NCBI RefSeq assembly: GCF_003185655.1
Contig: NZ_QHJQ01000003.1
Location: 62,001-126,000, forward strand
Reading direction: 5' to 3'
Origin: Coraliomargarita sinensis
GTDB lineage: Bacteria; Verrucomicrobiota; Verrucomicrobiia; Opitutales; Coraliomargaritaceae
Length of the DNA stretch: 64,000 nt
Shown: piece by piece, positions 44,525 to 52,018 of the stretch
Layout of the letters: each line of letters starts with the position of its first letter
Position numbering within the stretch: the stretch's first letter is position 1
The notes under the pieces: generated by a model
Seen by the model: the letters and a program-made list of their open reading frames with translations, nothing else
Database searches by the model: none
Told to the model about the DNA's origin: nothing
Made by a program: the position numbers and the translations under genes

Positions 44525-45249
44525 GTTACGATATTAAGGATAAAATCGCTCTCGTCACCGGGGCCAACCGCGGTATTGGCAAAGCTATTGTCGAAAGCTT
44601 CCTGAAGCACGGGGTCGCTAAAATCTACGCAGGTGTTCGCGCTGCCGACAAAGCCGAATCGCTCGTGGCAGAACACGGAGATAAAATCATTCCCATTGAA
44701 ATTGACTACGAGAAGCCCGAGACGATCAAAGCAGCGGCTAAAACAGCGGGCGATGTCGAGGTCGTCGTGTCCAATGCCGGCATTCTCCTGGGCGCCCAGG
44801 TGATGGCCGACGATGTCATCGAAACCTTCCAAAAGGAACTGGATGTGAATGTTTACGGCTTGCTGCGCATGGCGCATGCCTTTGCGCCTGTCCTGAAAGC
44901 CAATGGTGGCGGGGCCTTCGTACAACTCAACTCGGTCGCTTCCCTGCGCAGCTTTCCCGACTTTGCCACCTATCCGGCCAGCAAGGCCGCCTCGTACTCC
45001 TTTACCCAGGCATTGAAGGGGGTCTTCGAGGAACAGGGCACCGCCATTCTCAGTGTCCATCCCGGCCCCATCGGCACCGATATGGCAAAATCAGCCGGGA
45101 TCGAGGAGACCGACCCTCCCGCAGTCGTGAGCGAGGGCATTGTCGAAGCCTTGAAAGCCGGGCATTTCCATCTGTTTCCCGACAGCATGGCGAAAGACTT
45201 TGAGAAGACCTATCGCGCTTTCGCCGAGAGCATGATCGAGGGGGCCTAG
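44521..45249 (+). CDS. Short-chain dehydrogenase/reductase of the PKS operon
   Basis: A 242-residue SDR. The cofactor loop is [11 protein letters not shown], and the active-site block [20 protein letters not shown] supplies Ser, Tyr and Lys in normal order. Its ATG overlaps the PKS stop (ATGA). Being the fourth gene of the operon, it may reduce a keto group of the polyketide or a downstream aldehyde (inference). An unrelated role in the same transcript is also possible. About 140 bases follow before the RAYT remnant. Confidence 0.88.
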   Translation: MSYDIKDKIALVTGANRGIGKAIVESFLKHGVAKIYAGVRAADKAESLVAEHGDKIIPIEIDYEKPETIKAAAKTAGDVEVVVSNAGILLGAQVMADDVIETFQKELDVNVYGLLRMAHAFAPVLKANGGGAFVQLNSVASLRSFPDFATYPASKAASYSFTQALKGVFEEQGTAILSVHPGPIGTDMAKSAGIEETDPPAVVSEGIVEALKAGHFHLFPDSMAKDFEKTYRAFAESMIEGA

Positions 45250-45445
45250 GCAGGCTCTACCTTTTGCCGGCAAGGCCAACCCACGCATACACTTTATTCC
45301 CCCACCAGTCCCGCGGGAATCACTTTGCGGGCTTATATCACTTCTGCTTTTGAATTTGCAGGCACGAGACAAACATCATTCGCTGAATGCTCGACATGGA
45401 AGATGCCAACCAGCGGACGAGCCAGGAAAATAGTAGGAACGCCAA

Positions 45446-45467
45446 GAACGCTGAGCTCCAGCTCGGC
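45446..45467. repeat. REP-like palindrome in RAYT remnant (left)
   Basis: GAACGCTGAGCTCCAGCTCGGC contains the palindromic core GAGCT-CC-AGCTC and lies inside the remnant's N-terminal frame. It pairs in sequence with the copy at 45775-45796, from which it differs at a few positions. Confidence 0.55.
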
Positions 45468-45774
45468 CCCAACCACGGCACCTGGTACTCACGCGGCTAC
45501 CTCCCCCATTTCGACCGGATCGGAAACCTCCAGTCGATCACGTTCCGCATGGCAGATAGGCTCCCTCAATCGAAGCTCAGTCAGTTGGAAGCGATCATCA
45601 AAGCCCTTCCGAAACAAGCCGACCCGGACAAAAGCAAGCGGGAACAAGTAGAAGCCTGGCTTGACGCCGGCATGGGATCTTGCGCCCTAAAACATCCACC
45701 TGAATCCCGTGAAAGCAAAGCTATGCGCCAAACCGGAGCAATGGCCCTACTCCAGCGCCAACCCACGTCACCAG

Positions 45775-45796
45775 GAACGCCGAGCTCCGGCTCGGC
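45775..45796. repeat. REP-like palindrome in RAYT remnant (right)
   Basis: GAACGCCGAGCTCCGGCTCGGC has a perfect core GCCGAGC...GCTCGGC with a two-base centre. It is close to the left copy at 45446-45467. REP elements bracketing a RAYT gene are the expected configuration of this mobile system. Confidence 0.6.
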
Positions 45797-45809
45797 AGCA
45801 CGATAAACC

Positions 45810-47150
45810 ATGAAACGTATCTGCATCATTGGATCTGGTATCACTGCCTTGGCCACGGCATGGCAACGCACCCGTGATGGGGATGCCTGCACCGTACTGG
45901 AGAGCTCGCCGCAGATCGGCGGCGCGATCCAAAGTCATCGGCAAGGCGACTATCTCGCCGAGGAAGGACCGAACTCGATTCAGATCAACAGCCGTGAAGT
46001 GGATGATTTCCTGGCCAGTATCCCCGGCTTGGAGGAACGCATCACGGAGGCGAATCCGGCTGCTCAAAAACGCTATATCGTGCGCAGGGGCAAACTGCAT
46101 GCGGTGCCAATGAATCCCTGGCAAGCGATCACGACCCGGCTCTGGTCGCTCGGAGGGCGAATGCGCGTGTTAAAAGAACCCTTCATCCGCTCAGCTGACC
46201 CGGACAGTGAGCAAAGCGCTGCGGACTTCGTCCGACGACGTCTCGGTGAAGAACTCTATCAATACGCGATCAACCCCTTGATCGGTGGCATCTACGCGGG
46301 TGACCCGGAACAACTCTCCCTGCGTTACGCCTTTCCCAAGCTGCATGCATTGGAACAAAACCACGGAGGACTGATCCGTGGTTCGATCGCTAAAATGCGC
46401 GAGGCGAAACGAAGCACCGCCCCAAAAGTAAATAAACGCATCATTTCATTCAAAGACGGCCTGGGAGAATTGCCCCAGCTGTTGGCCAGTGCCTTGAAAG
46501 ATGCTTGTCATATTAACGTATCCATTGAGTCCATACAACGCGGCGACCAAAAGTGGTCTGTTGAATGGAATGGGGAGAGTCAAAGCTTCGACGAACTCAT
46601 CGTCACCCTGCCTGCACATGCCCTGCACAAACTCCCCTTCCCCAAAAATGTGCGCGAGGCATTCGAACCGCTTGCAACCATCGACTATCCGCCCGTCTCC
46701 GTGCTCAGCCTGGCCTTCAAACGCAGCGATGTGAGCCATCCACTCGACGGCTTCGGCGCGCTCGTGCCCGAGTGCGAAAATCGTAATATCCTCGGAGTGC
46801 TCTTCCCCTCCACTCTCTTTGACGGACGGGCGCCGGAGGATGAAGTCCTCCTAACCGCATTCGTGGGAGGGGAGCGTCAGCCGGAACTCGCGACAAACGA
46901 CACGGAACAGGTAAAAGGTATCGTTCTCGACGAGCTGCGTGAACTACTCGGTGTGCGGAGCGAGCCGACCTTCGTCCACCACCGCCACTGGCCCAAAGCC
47001 ATCCCCCAGTATAAGATTGGCTACGGCAGCACCCTCGACCATATCGAGAAAGTCGAAAAAGATTACCCCGGCCTCAAGCTCGCCGGCAACTACCGCACCG
47101 GAATTTCTTTGTCCTATTGTATCGAAAGTTCGGTGCAGGCAGATCGTTGA
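45810..47150 (+). CDS. hemY: Protoporphyrinogen/coproporphyrinogen oxidase-like flavoprotein (HemY)
   Basis: A 446-residue FAD protein. The dinucleotide loop GSGITALATAWQ (about 8-19) is followed by GGAIQSHRQGDYLAEEGPNSIQ, a characteristic HemY/HemG stretch. The C-terminal AGNYRTGISLSYCIES contains a second FAD contact. It oxidises protoporphyrinogen IX or coproporphyrinogen III in haem synthesis. The substrate preference (HemY of Gram-negatives against CgoX) cannot be separated by eye. Membrane-associated or cytoplasmic. It begins just 3 bases after the RAYT remnant stop. Confidence 0.88.
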   Translation: MKRICIIGSGITALATAWQRTRDGDACTVLESSPQIGGAIQSHRQGDYLAEEGPNSIQINSREVDDFLASIPGLEERITEANPAAQKRYIVRRGKLHAVPMNPWQAITTRLWSLGGRMRVLKEPFIRSADPDSEQSAADFVRRRLGEELYQYAINPLIGGIYAGDPEQLSLRYAFPKLHALEQNHGGLIRGSIAKMREAKRSTAPKVNKRIISFKDGLGELPQLLASALKDACHINVSIESIQRGDQKWSVEWNGESQSFDELIVTLPAHALHKLPFPKNVREAFEPLATIDYPPVSVLSLAFKRSDVSHPLDGFGALVPECENRNILGVLFPSTLFDGRAPEDEVLLTAFVGGERQPELATNDTEQVKGIVLDELRELLGVRSEPTFVHHRHWPKAIPQYKIGYGSTLDHIEKVEKDYPGLKLAGNYRTGISLSYCIESSVQADR

Positions 47151-47401
47151 GTGTTAAATCACACATGCCATGGGCATGGAGATGGCAGAAGACTACCATA
47201 GCTACAAAAGAACTCTTGCTAATATACCAATATTATTTCGTTTCGGTGTTAATATCGCATCTTGCGAACCCTTCTAAGGGCCGTTTTGCAGGTGGAAACA
47301 CTTGCCCGCATCAAAGGTCATGGGCAATCGCCACCGTAAGACGAAAGGCTGGTTCGGCCGGTCTCCCTCAATGAGAGCCGCTCTTGTCGCCCCCCCCAGA
47401 G

Positions 47402-47427
47402 GGCAAAAACCGCCCTACCATTTTGCC
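47402..47427. repeat. Palindromic segment between hemY and lpxB
   Basis: GGCAAAA and TTTTGCC arms (47402-47408 and 47421-47427) enclose GCCCT; AGGGC/GCCCT also pair as an alternative. It sits eight bases beyond the lpxB stop but lacks the T-run of an intrinsic terminator, so a REP-like role is equally possible. Confidence 0.4.
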
Positions 47428-47435
47428 AGAAAAAG

Positions 47436-48665
47436 TTACAGTTTGGTATCAGACCTTGGCCAAAGCCAATCCACCGCACTTGAACTGTCATCCGGACTTA
47501 ACAATTGCATAAGTTCCGCAGCACCGCGACTCGCTTCCTCCGCAGCTTCGGCTGAGCTCGCTTCCAAAATTTCGTCGGCAAGCCTGGATGGTGTGGCCAC
47601 TCCCTGAATGTATTCTTTATGCAGGGGACGGTCGAGCAGCAGGTTCGCGATGCCGATGTAAGGCACTTTGACCAGATAACGCCCCATCCAGTAACTAATC
47701 GGGTGCAGGCGATAAGCAATCGCACCGGGAATGCCGGAAAGCGCCACCGAAAGGGACATGGTACCGGAGCTCATCAGCACCGCGCTGGCGGGCATTTGCT
47801 TTTTCTCGTTGGAATGAAAACTGACTTTGTCCTGCAGTTTTGGATACGCCGTGAGAATCTCTTTCAACTGATCCAGAATCTGCCGGCTCGGATAGATCAC
47901 ACGGGCGAGCAGGTCGGGCTTCGCATCGAGCGCTTTGGCAAAACCATCGAGTAGCACGGGGAAAATACGGCTGACCGGAGTGCTTCGACTACCGGGCAGC
48001 AGCAGGATTGGGGCCTCAGCATCGTAAACAAATGGCATCTCGTAACCGGGCTGTACAAAGGGGTGGCCGACAAATTCAACCGGTAAATCCGTATCCTTGT
48101 AACAATCCACCTCGAATGGAAAAATCACACCGACGCGGTCGAGTAACTTAGCCATCTTAAAGCGGCGCTTGGCTTTCCAGGCCCAAATCTGGGGGCCGAT
48201 GTAATAACTGAGTTCGATCTTCCCGCCGGCCTTGCGGCTGAGACCGCGTTGAAATAACTGGTCGGCCAGACGCAGATTGAATCCCGGATAATCCACGAAA
48301 CAGATCTGCTTGGGCGGATGCTGCTCAATCCAGTCGAGGGTACGATGGAAGAGTGCCTTAAAGAAGTTGTAGTGTTTGAGCACTTCAACAAAGCCGACAA
48401 TGGAGACCGCCGTCAGGTCGTAGAGAAGTTGCGCTCCTGCAGCCTGTAGTTTTTCGCCACCCAAGCACGCTATCTTGAGCTCCGGATCCTTCGCTTTCAG
48501 CTCAGCCACCAGGTGCGCGGCGTGCTCGTCGCCGGAGTGCTCGCCCGCAACGATCAAGAGATCCGGCGGTCGGTCGACCGGCTCGGGCAGCGCGGGAACG
48601 CCCGACGTCAACCCTACAACGTCCGACGCGGAATCCTTCTTCGGCCTTCGATCTTCGCTATTCAA
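47436..48665 (-). CDS. lpxB: Lipid-A-disaccharide synthase
   Basis: A 409-residue glycosyltransferase (GT19) that joins UDP-2,3-diacyl-GlcN and lipid X to the lipid A disaccharide. The core begins LLIVAGEHSGDEHAAHLV (about residue 36), with the family blocks FVDYPGFNLRLA, YYIGPQIWAWK and LLPGSRSTPVSRI. The N-terminal 30 residues are extra and have no family match. The start is a TTG at 48665, and an in-frame TTG a little inside is also possible. Only 33 bases separate it from the GnnA-like gene upstream in the same direction, which implies a shared lipid A transcript. Confidence 0.93.
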   Translation of the reverse strand: MNSEDRRPKKDSASDVVGLTSGVPALPEPVDRPPDLLIVAGEHSGDEHAAHLVAELKAKDPELKIACLGGEKLQAAGAQLLYDLTAVSIVGFVEVLKHYNFFKALFHRTLDWIEQHPPKQICFVDYPGFNLRLADQLFQRGLSRKAGGKIELSYYIGPQIWAWKAKRRFKMAKLLDRVGVIFPFEVDCYKDTDLPVEFVGHPFVQPGYEMPFVYDAEAPILLLPGSRSTPVSRIFPVLLDGFAKALDAKPDLLARVIYPSRQILDQLKEILTAYPKLQDKVSFHSNEKKQMPASAVLMSSGTMSLSVALSGIPGAIAYRLHPISYWMGRYLVKVPYIGIANLLLDRPLHKEYIQGVATPSRLADEILEASSAEAAEEASRGAAELMQLLSPDDSSSAVDWLWPRSDTKL

Positions 48666-48698
48666 TGCTCTTCCCGTTCAACGTTTGATGTTCGATGT

Positions 48699-49631
48699 TC
48701 AACCACCCTGCCCGGCACGGATCATCTCCGTGATTTGGATCGCCACTTCGAGGGCTGTTTTGCCCAATTCGGCACCGACCTTAGGCTGGCCGGTATCGCG
48801 CACGACCTGTGCAAAGGACGCCAGTTCCAGTTTCAGCGGCTCGTCTTTTTCGATGGGAATTTCCTCACGCACCAATTCCGAGCCTTCTTTGCGCAGGAAG
48901 TGTCCGCTCTGGTTCATAAAATCCAGCGACAGGTAATTGGCCGGCTGGAAAACGCGGATCTCCCGCACCTTCTTTTGGCTCACCCGACTGGTGTTGATAT
49001 TAGCGACACAACCGTTCTCAAAAGAGATGCGTGCATTGGCAATGTCCTCACTTTGCGAGAGCACGTTCACCCCCACCGCATCAATATGCTTAATCGGCGA
49101 ACGGACCAGAGCTAGAATCACCCCGATGTCGTGAATCATCAGGTCGAGAACCACGCCAACCTCAGTCCCTCTCGGATTGAAGGGGGCCAGCCGGTCAGCC
49201 GTCAGAAACTGCGGCTGGGTCACGGCGTTTTCCAGATAGCCCATGACCGGATTGTAATGCTCGATATGACCGACCTGCACAATGCAGCCGTTGGCCTTGG
49301 CCGCGGCCAGGATCTCCTCCGCTTCCGCGAGACTGGTGCAGAGCGGCTTTTCGATCAACAGATGGCAACCTCCCTGAAGCAAGGGTACCGCCACGTCGCA
49401 GTGCTTATCGGTGGGCACGACCACGCTCACCGCATCACATTGCTTCGCGAGTTCCTCCGCGGTCGAAAAGCGTTCGCAGTTGTAGAGCTTACAAATCTCC
49501 CCGGCACGCGCGTCATCAGCTTCCACGATACCGACCAGTTCCGTCTCCTTAAGCGCCGCATAAATGCGGGCATGATGCTGGCCCAGATAACCGGTGCCGA
49601 TCACACCACAGCGAATTTTATTGTCGTCCAT
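48699..49631 (-). CDS. Gfo/Idh/MocA oxidoreductase next to lpxB (GnnA-like)
   Basis: A 310-residue NAD-dependent oxidoreductase. The Rossmann loop is GVIGTGYLGQHHARIY and the catalytic motif is IEKPLCTS. The start at 49631 gives MDDNKIRCGVIG, whereas a longer form from 49688 has an unsupported head. Coupling to lpxB recalls GnnA, which oxidises UDP-GlcNAc at C3 before GnnB transaminates it, giving 2,3-diamino sugar in lipid A. That reading is an inference, since no GnnB gene lies in the window. The stop codon sits inside GATGTTC repeats at 48687-48700. Confidence 0.85.
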   Translation of the reverse strand: MDDNKIRCGVIGTGYLGQHHARIYAALKETELVGIVEADDARAGEICKLYNCERFSTAEELAKQCDAVSVVVPTDKHCDVAVPLLQGGCHLLIEKPLCTSLAEAEEILAAAKANGCIVQVGHIEHYNPVMGYLENAVTQPQFLTADRLAPFNPRGTEVGVVLDLMIHDIGVILALVRSPIKHIDAVGVNVLSQSEDIANARISFENGCVANINTSRVSQKKVREIRVFQPANYLSLDFMNQSGHFLRKEGSELVREEIPIEKDEPLKLELASFAQVVRDTGQPKVGAELGKTALEVAIQITEMIRAGQGG

Positions 49632-49707
49632 ACAAACAATAAGCGCTGGATCGGCTAGCCTGACAAGGCGGGAAATCCATCGGGTCATTGATTGTAATCG
49701 GGAAAGG

Positions 49708-49732
49708 CCAAAGCCGAAGGGCTTCGGCTACG
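49708..49732. repeat. REP-like unit, copy 1
   Basis: CCAAAGCCGAAGGGCTTCGG plus CTACG. It contains the hairpin AGCCGAAG-GG-CTTCGGCT. Similar to copies at 49751, 49809 and 49880, alternating in orientation. Confidence 0.6.
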
Positions 49733-49750
49733 TTCTGAATAGTCTCTCCT

Positions 49751-49775
49751 CGTAGCCGAACGCCTTAGCGTTTGG
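49751..49775. repeat. REP-like unit, copy 2 (inverted)
   Basis: CGTAGCCGAACGCCTTAGCG plus TTTGG. It is the reverse complement, with a few changes, of copy 1. Confidence 0.6.
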
Positions 49776-49808
49776 ACCCGGCCACGCTTTATCCCCAAGG
49801 CCTACCGT

Positions 49809-49833
49809 CCAAAGCCGAAAGGCTTCAGCTACC
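49809..49833. repeat. REP-like unit, copy 3
   Basis: CCAAAGCCGAAAGGCTTCAG plus CTACC. Nearly identical to copy 1 and in the same orientation. Confidence 0.6.
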
Positions 49834-49879
49834 TAGACTACCCTATTACACGATTCGTATTTCCATATTGGCATTCACC

Positions 49880-49905
49880 GTGTAGCCGAATGCCTTCGCA
49901 TTTGG
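49880..49905. repeat. REP-like unit, copy 4 (inverted)
   Basis: GTGTAGCCGAATGCCTTCGC plus ATTTGG. It resembles copy 2 and closes the second inverted pair ahead of the TetR-type gene. Confidence 0.6.
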
Positions 49906-49981
49906 CCGCCCCAAATAAGTTTAAAACATCTGTTTGAAAAACCGGGCGTATAGGTCTAGCCTATCATTACAGAAAGTTAAG

Positions 49982-50632
49982 ATGAGCACATCCGCACCAC
50001 AGAAAATAGCCGACAAGACACGAGGGCAGATCGTCGAGGCGGCTGAGAAACTCTTTGCCGAGAAAGGGTTCCGGGCCATGACCCTGCGGGCCGTAACCAA
50101 GGCGGCACACGTCAACCTGGCGGCAGTCAATTATCACTTCGGATCGAAGACCAATTTGATGCGTGCGGTCATCCAACGAAGGATGGAACCCATCAACGCC
50201 GAGCGTATTGAGCGCCTGAATTCACTAGTGGCAGAGCACTCACCCGAACCTCTTCCACTCGAAGCGATTTTCGAGGCCCTTTTCCGGCCTCTTTTCGAAC
50301 ACGCGACTACGGAGAAAGGGAATGACCACACCTTCATGCAGATGGTGGGACGGGCTTTAACGGAGCCGGCCGACTTCATGCGCAACATGCACAGGGAATT
50401 CTTTGCCGAACTCTCCAGGCGTTTCCTTACGGAATTGAAACGCAGCTGCCCGGAACTTTCCGAGCAGGCACTGCAGCTGCGCTTCTACTTGTCCGTCAGC
50501 ACCATGCTGGGCACGATCATCGAGCAGGTTCGCCTGGAAAGTATTTCAGGCGGTAAGTTGAGCGGCAAGGATCTCGATAAAATCTGCGACGAGCTCACCG
50601 CTTTTGTTGTCGCCGGCTTCAAACAAGCCTGA
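49982..50632 (+). CDS. TetR/AcrR family transcriptional regulator
   Basis: A 216-residue regulator. The N-terminal helix-turn-helix block reads RGQIVEAAEKLFAEKGFRAM (about 17-36), followed by ALNYHF-like recognition sequence NLAAVNYHFGSKTNL. The ligand-binding part is a CecR/DUF1956-like helical bundle. The ATG at 49982 is used; an in-frame ATG at 49934 has no family sequence. It is the first gene in an operon with outer-membrane factor, adaptor and RND permease, separated by 6 bases, so it probably represses that efflux system in response to a drug or lipid ligand (inference). Confidence 0.93.
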   Translation: MSTSAPQKIADKTRGQIVEAAEKLFAEKGFRAMTLRAVTKAAHVNLAAVNYHFGSKTNLMRAVIQRRMEPINAERIERLNSLVAEHSPEPLPLEAIFEALFRPLFEHATTEKGNDHTFMQMVGRALTEPADFMRNMHREFFAELSRRFLTELKRSCPELSEQALQLRFYLSVSTMLGTIIEQVRLESISGGKLSGKDLDKICDELTAFVVAGFKQA

Positions 50633-50638
50633 TCCTAC

Positions 50639-52018
50639 GTGAAATATTTTGCCCACAGTCTATTGATTCTTCTCCTGGCAGGTTGTGCCAGTGCTCCGAC
50701 GCCGAGCGAGGCTCCGGACATCAATTTACCCACCGCATGGACCGCTGCGGCCAGCAACCAGGACATCCCGCAAAATTGGCTGAAGGATCTGAACGCTCCC
50801 AAGCTGGAAGCTTTGGTAGAAGAGGCCATGCAACACAACGCCGACCTGCAGCGGGTGACAGCTGTGCTCGGCCAGAGCATTGCCGAGGCGCGCATCGCCG
50901 GTGCCGACCTGATGCCCTCGGCCAACCTGGGTCTGGATGCGGCACGTCAAAAGATCAGTACCTTCGGGCCGAGTTCGACCGGCGGGGTCATTTTTGAAAA
51001 CTACAATCTCGGCCCGAATCTTAGCTGGGAAATCGACCTCTGGGGGCGCCTCCGCAATCTGACCTCGGCGGCTCTGGCCCGCGTGGAAGTAAGCCAGGCC
51101 GAACTTTATGCCGCACGTCTCTCCCTGGCGGCCCAGGTAGCCAAATCCTGGTTCAACCTGGTCGAAGCGGAACAGCAAGTTGCCGAAGCGGGACGCACCG
51201 CAGAAGCCTATCAGGAAAACCTCAAGACATTGGAGTCCCGCTTTAAGCGGGGCCTGGCGGAAGGTCTCGACCTCCGCCGAACCCGCACCCTTGCCGCGTC
51301 AGCAAAAGCCGATCTGGCCACCCGGCGGCGGGCCTTGGATGCCGCCAGAAGAAACCTTGAGGTACTACTCGGCCGCTATCCGGAAGGCGATATCGATCCC
51401 AAGCGCGCCTTACCTACGCTGCCGGAGACCATCCCTGCAGGCATTCCCGCCGATCTCATCCAACGGCGCCCGGACCTGGTCGCCGCGGAACGACAACTCG
51501 CCGCCGTGGACCAGGAACTGCGGGCCCGCAAGAAGGACTTGCTTCCGAAAATCAGCCTGACGGCCTCTACCGGCAGATCGTCACAGGCCTTTAACAACCT
51601 GCTCGACAGCGATTTTTCCGTCTGGTCGCTGGCCGGAAACCTGAGCCAGCCTATTTTTCAGGGGGGCCGTATTCTGGCCAACGTTGACCGCAGTGCCTCG
51701 ATCAAAGAGCAGGCCAGAGCCGCCTACCTCAACACCGCTCTGCAGGCATTCCTTGAGGTGGAAACCACCCTCGCCGCCGAGGCGTATCTGAGAAACGAAT
51801 ACGCACATCTGAAGACGGCGGCCGACGAGGCCAATGCCGCCGAGGAGCTGGCATGGGACCGCTACCGCAAGGGCACCTCGGACTTCCTCAACGTTCTCGA
51901 CAGCCAGCGAACCGCGGCAACGGCGCGTGCCCGCCTCATTCGCGTGGAGAATCTGCTGCTGCAGAACCGTATCGATCTTTACCTCGCACTCGGCGGGCCT
52001 TTTACCACTGAATCATGA
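50639..52018 (+). CDS. RND efflux outer-membrane factor (NodT/TolC-like lipoprotein)
   Basis: A 459-residue outer-membrane factor. The GTG start gives a lipoprotein signal with lipobox LLLAGC (Cys16). Two OEP repeat regions follow, each with long coiled-coil helices. Blocks such as LAAQVAKSWFNLVEAEQQV and NTALQAFLEVETTLAAEA are typical of TolC/OprM-like proteins. A trimer forms the exit duct. It shares four bases with the adaptor gene (ATGA overlap), so the tripartite pump is encoded in order OMF, adaptor, pump, less common than adaptor first. Confidence 0.93.
   Translation: MKYFAHSLLILLLAGCASAPTPSEAPDINLPTAWTAAASNQDIPQNWLKDLNAPKLEALVEEAMQHNADLQRVTAVLGQSIAEARIAGADLMPSANLGLDAARQKISTFGPSSTGGVIFENYNLGPNLSWEIDLWGRLRNLTSAALARVEVSQAELYAARLSLAAQVAKSWFNLVEAEQQVAEAGRTAEAYQENLKTLESRFKRGLAEGLDLRRTRTLAASAKADLATRRRALDAARRNLEVLLGRYPEGDIDPKRALPTLPETIPAGIPADLIQRRPDLVAAERQLAAVDQELRARKKDLLPKISLTASTGRSSQAFNNLLDSDFSVWSLAGNLSQPIFQGGRILANVDRSASIKEQARAAYLNTALQAFLEVETTLAAEAYLRNEYAHLKTAADEANAAEELAWDRYRKGTSDFLNVLDSQRTAATARARLIRVENLLLQNRIDLYLALGGPFTTES

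Larger units (their letters stand above)
45387..45806 (+). pseudogene. Truncated RAYT (REP-associated tyrosine transposase) fragment
   Basis: The first half carries the start of RAYT-type TnpA_REP proteins: YSRGYLPHFDRIGNLQSITF, then FRMADRLP, and EAWLDAGMGSCALKHP. The HUH (His-x-His) motif and catalytic tyrosine that should follow are absent, replaced by about 35 unrelated residues. It is therefore a dead transposase piece. It is bracketed by GC-rich REP-like palindromes (AACGCTGAGCTCCAGCTCGG at the left, AACGCCGAGCTCCGGCTCGGC at the right). It lies between the PKS operon and the hemY-like gene, whose start is three bases beyond the stop. Confidence 0.75.

Noticed and set aside
49708..49905. 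Possible CRISPR array
   Set aside because: Units alternate in orientation and are unevenly spaced, which fits REP elements rather than a CRISPR array.
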